Assembly (NCBI RefSeq): GCF_900114055.1
Contig: NZ_FORR01000004.1
Span: 1 to 64,000, forward strand
Source of the DNA: Thermoflavimicrobium dichotomicum
GTDB taxonomy: Bacteria; Bacillota; Bacilli; Thermoactinomycetales; Thermoactinomycetaceae
Length of the DNA: 64,000 bases
Reading direction: 5' to 3'
Shown: in pieces, positions 59,757 through 64,000 of the stretch
How the letters are laid out: every line of letters begins with the position of its first letter
Numbering within the stretch: position 1 is the first letter of the stretch
Notes under the pieces: model-generated
Told to the model about the DNA's origin: nothing
What the model saw: only the letters and a program-made list of their open reading frames with translations
The model's database searches: none
Position numbers and translations under genes: made by a program

Positions 59757-60926
59757 TTACTTGAGCAAGCTAGCGGGGGCCTCTGTCAATGTCAAATCGG
59801 CCGTTTGTTTTTTGCCATCCCGATAAAAAGTAATCGTGATCTTGTCGCCAATTTTGGTTTTACTGTAGAGATAGCTTCGAAAATCGACAACGGTTTGTAC
59901 GGGGTTTCCATTGATGGCAACAATTACATCCAAGCGCTGTAAACGTGCTTTGGCAGCCGGTGAATCTGGCTGAACGCTTCCCACTACCACACCATCTTCT
60001 ACATCTGCTGGCAACTTTAATGTCTCTCGTTCGAAATCGGAAAATTGATATAAATCGCCAAGAAAAGATACGCCAATATAGGGACGTGGAACATGACCTT
60101 TGTTAATCAAATCACGGATAATGGGACGCGCCAAATTAACTGGAATCGCAAAACCCAATCCCTCTACTCCCTGTTCGGCAATCTTCAGTGTATTGATCCC
60201 AATCACTTGCCCAGCTGCATTCACCAGAGCCCCTCCACTATTTCCAGGGCTAATCGCTGCATCGGTTTGAATGACATCTGTCGCTACATATTCATTTGCT
60301 TGGAATGTTCGCTTGGGTGAACTGATTACACCGACTGTAACGGATTGGGAAAATGTCTGGCCCAATGGATTACCGATCGCAATCGCTGGCTCCCCCGCTT
60401 TAAGCGCATCTGAGTTACCAAATGAAGCAACTGCTGTAACATACTTGTCATCGATTTCCAATACAGCCAGATCGGTAATTTTATCAGAGCCTAACACTTT
60501 CGCCGTAACAGTCTTCGGTGTATCATTATTTGAAATCGTTACCCTGATATCACGACCATTTTCAATTACGTGATGGTTGGTTACAACCAATGCTTTACCG
60601 TTTCGACGTTCAAAAATAATTCCTGAACCGGATTGATTCTCTTCTCGTGAAAACAAATCGCCTGTTTTTCGAACGCTTTCAATCCCGACTACTGCAGGAC
60701 GGACTTTTTCCACTGCTTTGGTAATGTCTGAATTGACCTTCACAGTCGCAGTCGGACCGGCGAGTGCTGGTTGATCAGCAGAAAGCGGAATGACCCCACT
60801 CCGAACCAAAGCAGGTGTAAATAAAAGGACAATCAACCCTCCGATCACTGCCGAAACAATGGCAATCAGAATGGGAGAAGGCTGTCTTTTCGAATTGGAA
60901 GGTTCTGTTTGGTCATAAAATCCCAA
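59757..60926 (-). CDS. htrA: HtrA-like serine protease with PDZ domain
   Basis: 389 aa. A short cytoplasmic tail, one membrane helix (ILIAIVSAVIGGLIVLLFTPAL), a trypsin-like domain with the triad His (TNHHVIENG), Asp (KITDLAVLEI) and Ser (GNSGGAL), and one C-terminal PDZ domain (GVVVGSVQPDSPAAKARLQRLDVIVAINGNPV). Extracytoplasmic quality-control protease of the DegP/HtrA family. TTG start at 60926 after AAAGGAGGG; the longer frame crosses the promoter. Downstream of a two-component system whose predicted site lies in its promoter. Confidence 0.92.
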   Translation of the reverse strand: MGFYDQTEPSNSKRQPSPILIAIVSAVIGGLIVLLFTPALVRSGVIPLSADQPALAGPTATVKVNSDITKAVEKVRPAVVGIESVRKTGDLFSREENQSGSGIIFERRNGKALVVTNHHVIENGRDIRVTISNNDTPKTVTAKVLGSDKITDLAVLEIDDKYVTAVASFGNSDALKAGEPAIAIGNPLGQTFSQSVTVGVISSPKRTFQANEYVATDVIQTDAAISPGNSGGALVNAAGQVIGINTLKIAEQGVEGLGFAIPVNLARPIIRDLINKGHVPRPYIGVSFLGDLYQFSDFERETLKLPADVEDGVVVGSVQPDSPAAKARLQRLDVIVAINGNPVQTVVDFRSYLYSKTKIGDKITITFYRDGKKQTADLTLTEAPASLLK

Positions 60927-60995
60927 GGTAGTCCCTCCTTTGGATAATGGCTCTAACGGAAGAGAGCAAGCTAGAACTCGAGCTTTCTTAAATTG

Positions 60996-61028
60996 ATTGT
61001 ATATGTTCCATGTGAAGTTCGCGTGAAG
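60996..61028 (-). promoter_or_regulatory. htrA promoter with response-regulator direct repeats
   Basis: Minus strand: CTTCACGCGAACTTCACATG (61028-61009) contains two CTTCAC repeats 11 bp apart, followed 6 bases on by TATACA/TACAAT (61003-60996). 11-bp direct repeats near a weak -35 are typical of OmpR-family activators. CTTCACACAAACT occurs before the response-regulator gene itself. Confidence 0.6.
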
Positions 61029-61126
61029 CATAATTGTACATTGTGTGAGCAAAAACAAGACACTATTGCACCTGAATAAATCTCTCCTTTAACATCAGAA
61101 ATCCTTTTTCGCCTTGTTCCAGGCAC

Positions 61127-61157
61127 AAAAAGAGAAGCTGTCATCTGTCGGCTTCTC
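61127..61157 (-). terminator. Terminator of the two-component operon, overlapping its end
   Basis: GAGAAGC/GCTTCTC with a 12-nt loop that contains the kinase stop codon, followed by TTTTTG on the minus strand. It separates htrA transcription from the operon. Confidence 0.75.
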
Positions 61158-62589
61158 GCGGAAAATGCATCACAAACACGACGCCTTCTTTTGTATTCGT
61201 TAACGAATAATCAACACCATGCACCTCCAGGATCCGTTTGACGATAAACAGCCCCAATCCACTTCCACCTGTACTCCGATTGCGCGACTTTTCAACCCGG
61301 TAAAATGGTTTGAAAAGGTTCACCAGATCCTTTTCTTCGATATGTACTCCTGAATTTAACACTTCCAAAGTAATTGCCTGTCCTTCTGGATATAGCCTGG
61401 TGATTACCTGGGCTCCTTCCCTGGAATATTTCATGGCATTATTGATCACATTGGATATGGCTTTCCGAATGAGCTTTTCATCAACATATACATAAATCTC
61501 TTCTTCGATTTCATTTTTTAAATCCAAATGTTTTTCTTGACTAAAATACTCCAAATTTTTGATGATGGATTGTAGCATTTGTGATAAATTCACACGCTTT
61601 CGTTGAGGAGAAAAATCAACCATATCCAATTTGGAAATTTCAACCATTTCATTGACCAACTTTTCCATATCTTGCACGATTTCAAAAGAACGCTTTAAAT
61701 ATTTATCCCGATCTCTGTATACTCCGATTCGGTGAATCATTGCCTCCAATTGCCCTTTCACCGCTGTGATCGGAGACTTCAGTTCATGAGAAATGGTTGC
61801 TATAAATTCTCTTCTTTTCGCTTCCATCTCCCGTTCTTTTTGAATATCATCTTTTAATTGTTCATTAGCCTTCTTCAGTTCAGACATCGTCTTCTCCAGG
61901 TTGTATGAAAGTTCATTTAAACTACGAGAAAGTTCTCCGATTTCATCTTCAGAGTCTGTTTCACATTTACGCGAAAAATCCAATTTTGCCATCCGCTTGG
62001 CAATTTGGTTGATCCTTAACAGTGGATGAGCGATCACTTTGGCATACAATGAAGCCCCAATAATGGAAACAAGTAAAATCATGGCACCAATATATGGCAT
62101 AAACATAAAAATCACGTTGGAAACTTCATCAATCGGTTGCAAGGTGGCTCGAATGGTAGCAATATATTCCTCGCCTTGAAACCGGATCGTTTTTTGAATC
62201 GTATAAATCCGTGGTTTACTTACCGTTTCCAGTGTATCACTCGAAAGCGCAGAGTCCAGATCCGGCTCAACGGATGTCACTCCTTTAATCACACGAAAAA
62301 AGGCAGGCGAGATATAAACGACGTTTCCGTCTAAATCCCAAATCGCCATGCTTATATTGTGCTTTTGGGAAAACCGGTCGAGTATCTCTTTGGCTTCAAA
62401 AAGAGACAACGGTTTAACGGCTGTGACCAACTCATTGGCTCCCTCATTCAAGTGATCAATTTTATATTTGTAATAGTAGGAAGGAAGCCAAAAATAGAAT
62501 AGAAGATAAATGAAACAGGCTGACAGGGCCAATAATGCACTTGTGATCAGAAATATTTTAAAAGTGATACTCCGTTTAAGATCATGCAT
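61141..62589 (-). CDS. Sensor histidine kinase
   Basis: 482 aa. Two membrane helices (IFLITSALLALSACFIYLLFYFWL and MFMPYIGAMILLVSIIGASLY) bracket an extracellular sensor of about 130 residues; then HAMP, HisKA with the phospho-His in ATISHELKSPITAV, and HATPase with NVINNAMKYSREG and STGGSGLGLFIVKRI. It phosphorylates the regulator encoded just upstream. Start placed at ATG 62589, overlapping the regulator stop; a TTG at 62604 is the alternative. Proximity to htrA suggests an envelope-stress sensor like CssS, though direct orthology was not established. Confidence 0.88.
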   Translation of the reverse strand: MHDLKRSITFKIFLITSALLALSACFIYLLFYFWLPSYYYKYKIDHLNEGANELVTAVKPLSLFEAKEILDRFSQKHNISMAIWDLDGNVVYISPAFFRVIKGVTSVEPDLDSALSSDTLETVSKPRIYTIQKTIRFQGEEYIATIRATLQPIDEVSNVIFMFMPYIGAMILLVSIIGASLYAKVIAHPLLRINQIAKRMAKLDFSRKCETDSEDEIGELSRSLNELSYNLEKTMSELKKANEQLKDDIQKEREMEAKRREFIATISHELKSPITAVKGQLEAMIHRIGVYRDRDKYLKRSFEIVQDMEKLVNEMVEISKLDMVDFSPQRKRVNLSQMLQSIIKNLEYFSQEKHLDLKNEIEEEIYVYVDEKLIRKAISNVINNAMKYSREGAQVITRLYPEGQAITLEVLNSGVHIEEKDLVNLFKPFYRVEKSRNRSTGGSGLGLFIVKRILEVHGVDYSLTNTKEGVVFVMHFPREADR

Positions 62590-63244
62590 CAAGTTTATAT
62601 CCAATCCCCTTTACAGTTCGAATGTATGGTACTTTTAATTTTTTGCGCAAATTCTTTATATGTGTGTCCACAACCCTTACATCACCGTAATAATCAAATC
62701 CCCAAACTTTGTCCAGTAATACTTCCCGGCTTAATACTTTCCCCTGATTTTCCAGAAATGTATATAAAATCTCAAATTCTTTGGTTGTCAGATCAATTTT
62801 TTCACCATCTACAGACACAGTGTATCCGTCACAATCCAACGTAATTTCCTTAAATTGCAGAATCCGTGAGGTTCTGGAAGGATAAGCTCTTCTTAAAACA
62901 GCTTCTACTCGTTTTATGAGTACGTGAAATGAGAAAGGCTTTGTAATATAATCATCAACCCCTAATTCAAATCCTTTAACCTGATCAGCTTCTTCTCCCA
63001 AAGCGGTCAACATGATAATAGGAGTAGACGATTGATTGCGTATGATCTTGCATACATGATGTCCATCGATATTAGGAAGCATCACATCCAATATAACAAG
63101 GTCATATCGGGTCTGCTTAAAAAGCCGAATCCCTTCGGCTCCATCACTGGCCACATCTACCTCATAATCCTGAGACATCAAAAACTCTTTAATGAGCTCT
63201 TGAATATCCAAATCATCCTCAATCACCAATATTCTGTATCGCAT
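62582..63244 (-). CDS. OmpR-family response regulator
   Basis: 220 aa. Receiver domain with the acidic pair IEDD, phospho-acceptor Asp in LVILDVMLP, switch Thr (MLTALGEEADQ) and Lys in DDYITKPFS; then the winged-helix trans-act domain (LTTKEFEILYTFLENQGKVLSREVLLDKVWG, VDTHIKNLRKKL). ATG after AAGGGGGAAGGA. First gene of the operon; its promoter carries the predicted binding motif shared with htrA. Confidence 0.92.
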   Translation of the reverse strand: MRYRILVIEDDLDIQELIKEFLMSQDYEVDVASDGAEGIRLFKQTRYDLVILDVMLPNIDGHHVCKIIRNQSSTPIIMLTALGEEADQVKGFELGVDDYITKPFSFHVLIKRVEAVLRRAYPSRTSRILQFKEITLDCDGYTVSVDGEKIDLTTKEFEILYTFLENQGKVLSREVLLDKVWGFDYYGDVRVVDTHIKNLRKKLKVPYIRTVKGIGYKLDA

Positions 63245-63265
63245 ATCCTTCCCCCTTATACTTTG

Positions 63266-63298
63266 ATGATAGAAAAGAAATATGTAGTTTGTGTGAAG
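63266..63298 (-). promoter_or_regulatory. Promoter of the two-component operon with autoregulatory motif
   Basis: Minus strand CTTCACACAAACT (63298-63286) then ACATATTTC, with a -10 TATCAT at 63271-63266 and no good -35. Eleven of thirteen bases equal the motif before htrA, so the regulator probably controls both. Confidence 0.55.
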
Positions 63299-63313
63299 GA
63301 ATGATTCTTGTTT

Positions 63314-63834
63314 GTAGAGTAGAGAACTGAAATTTGACAGCTACCCCTTTGGGTCGCTTACTCATTTCAGCTCCCCCTCATCAAACCGGACATGAGGTCG
63401 CTCCCTCGCCGGTTTCCGATGTTCTTCTTTCCTTGGCATTCGATTAACTCGAGCTAGCCAGTTTCAACAGTTTTCACTGTGTCAGCAAAAGCCTTGTTAG
63501 CTTCTAGAAAATCAGCCCTCTCGCTGGAAAAACAAATAAAGGGGCTTATAAGTTTGTGCCCAAATGGAATTTCTGGTTACCCATAATTCCTTTTCTTCAT
63601 CAGGCACATTCTACCGGATTTCCCCCTAAAGTAGATGTTTTCCAATTATCCATACTGCAAAACTGACAAGCAGAGACTCCGTATAGGTCCATTAAAGTTA
63701 AAATCGATATGTTCTTTCTAGCACTTGTTGTTCCTGCACCACGTTTTTGGTTCCGAAGCAGCTTGATGGTATGGTGTTAAACCCTCTTTTCTCTTCGGTT
63801 GAAGGAATTACTCAAGAATCTCCTGCGTTTACAC
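63314..63834 (-). mobile_element. ORF-less group II intron-like element
   Basis: Read on the minus strand. The 3' part is group II-like: GTCCGGTTTGATGAGGGGG (domain V arm and linker), a domain VI hairpin closed by CTGAAAT/ATTTCAG, and an end CTCTAC (63319-63314). Upstream are nested hairpins (GTGCC/GGCAC around GGAATT/AATTCC) and GGTGCAGGAACAACAAGTGC, as in domain I. The 5' end is placed at GTGTAAACG (63834), only four of five bases of GUGYG. About 521 nt with no maturase frame, so it would need help in trans. The domain V catalytic triad is not canonical, so it may be decayed. Confidence 0.55.
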
Positions 63835-64000
63835 ATGAGGAGTAACCTGCCTTTTTCGCATCTTCTTCAGTGAAAAAAAACAAACGCTTTTCAACAGGAA
63901 TTTGTTTATATTCCGTAGGTTCTACGTACTTCTTCACATCAAAATTCCCAATATATTGATCCTGCTCCTCACCAGATACACGAATACGAAATTCAAATGG
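63812..64000 (-). CDS. C-terminal fragment of an unrecognised protein, gene continues to the right
   Basis: 62 codons are visible, entering from beyond 64000: PFEFRIRVSGEEQDQYIGN, then VEKRLFFFTEEDAKKAGYSSC and VNAGDS before TGA. The FFTEEDAKKAGYSSC segment resembles the end of Ada-type metal-binding or 'sunset' domains, where GYxxC or GYRK ends the fold. The last eight or nine codons lie inside the intron-like element; joining across that element would put TCA directly before TAA. So the protein end is probably altered by the insertion. No start codon is in the window. Confidence 0.55.
   Translation of the reverse strand, partial: PFEFRIRVSGEEQDQYIGNFDVKKYVEPTEYKQIPVEKRLFFFTEEDAKKAGYSSCVNAGDS

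Noticed and set aside
59757-63244. WalRK (YycFG) operon because an htrA gene follows a two-component pair
   Set aside because: yycH, yycI and yycJ are missing, the kinase lacks an obvious PAS domain and the order does not match; a CssRS-like stress system fits better.

Overview
The window comes from an endospore-forming Bacillota of roughly Bacillales type. Evidence: a Bacillus-ordered division and cell-wall (dcw) cluster with the sporulation genes spoVD and spoVE, an RsfA-type prespore regulator, a YhcN/YlaJ spore lipoprotein, a meso-diaminopimelate-type MurE, a bacillithiol gene (bshC), strong AGGAGG ribosome sites and many TTG/GTG starts. The mix of small Bacillus-like families (YlbP, YqgX/YqgY, YlaH/I/J, YktB, SR1P, DUF3055, DUF1885) with insertions in the synteny would fit Thermoactinomycetaceae, but that family assignment is inference.

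Layout. 1-137: the 5' end of a group II intron sits just behind the ftsZ terminator. 148-19850 (minus strand): dcw cluster mraZ-rsmH-ftsL-pbpB-[DUF4352 gene]-spoVD-murE-murF-mraY-murD-spoVE-murG-murB-divIB-ftsA-ftsZ. 19918-25657: ahcY, bshC, an MFS transporter and panE. 25772-30704: a yngE/F/G/HB/HA-like acyl-CoA carboxylase, enoyl-CoA hydratase and HMG-CoA lyase operon, inserted between ylbP and panE, which are near neighbours in Bacillus. 30883-33515: ylbP, the RsfA-type gene, a second enoyl-CoA hydratase and yqgY. 33578-37967: MidA-like methyltransferase, cysteine synthase, rhodanese, ResA, CcdA and a second thioredoxin-like protein, a thiol and cytochrome-c maturation island. 38544-44652: yqgX, ylaJ, ylaI, a broken small gene, ylaH, nfo, a phosphodiesterase and an M17 aminopeptidase with altered active-site residues. 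44888-49061: yktB, speA, an SR1/SR1P small-RNA locus, DUF3055, GAF and DUF1885 genes. 49388-53406: an unknown gene, PAP2 phosphatase, M23 peptidase and GntR regulator. 53567-59632: a giant P-type ATPase made of a dead N-terminal half fused to an active Ca2+-type half, surrounded by small membrane-associated proteins. 59757-63244: HtrA protease with a two-component system; both promoters carry the same predicted response-regulator site. 63314-64000: an ORF-less group II intron-like element at the 3' end of a gene that enters from the right.

Between the genes lies a family of short palindromic repeats with TGTTGACAAA/TTTGTCAACA ends. They tend to sit in or beside intrinsic terminators and all lie in the same orientation. 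Two long copies are exactly the short form plus a 68-bp palindromic insert flanked by a CCGG duplication, which suggests an element nested inside an element. A second dispersed repeat family occurs at 32183 and 38350.
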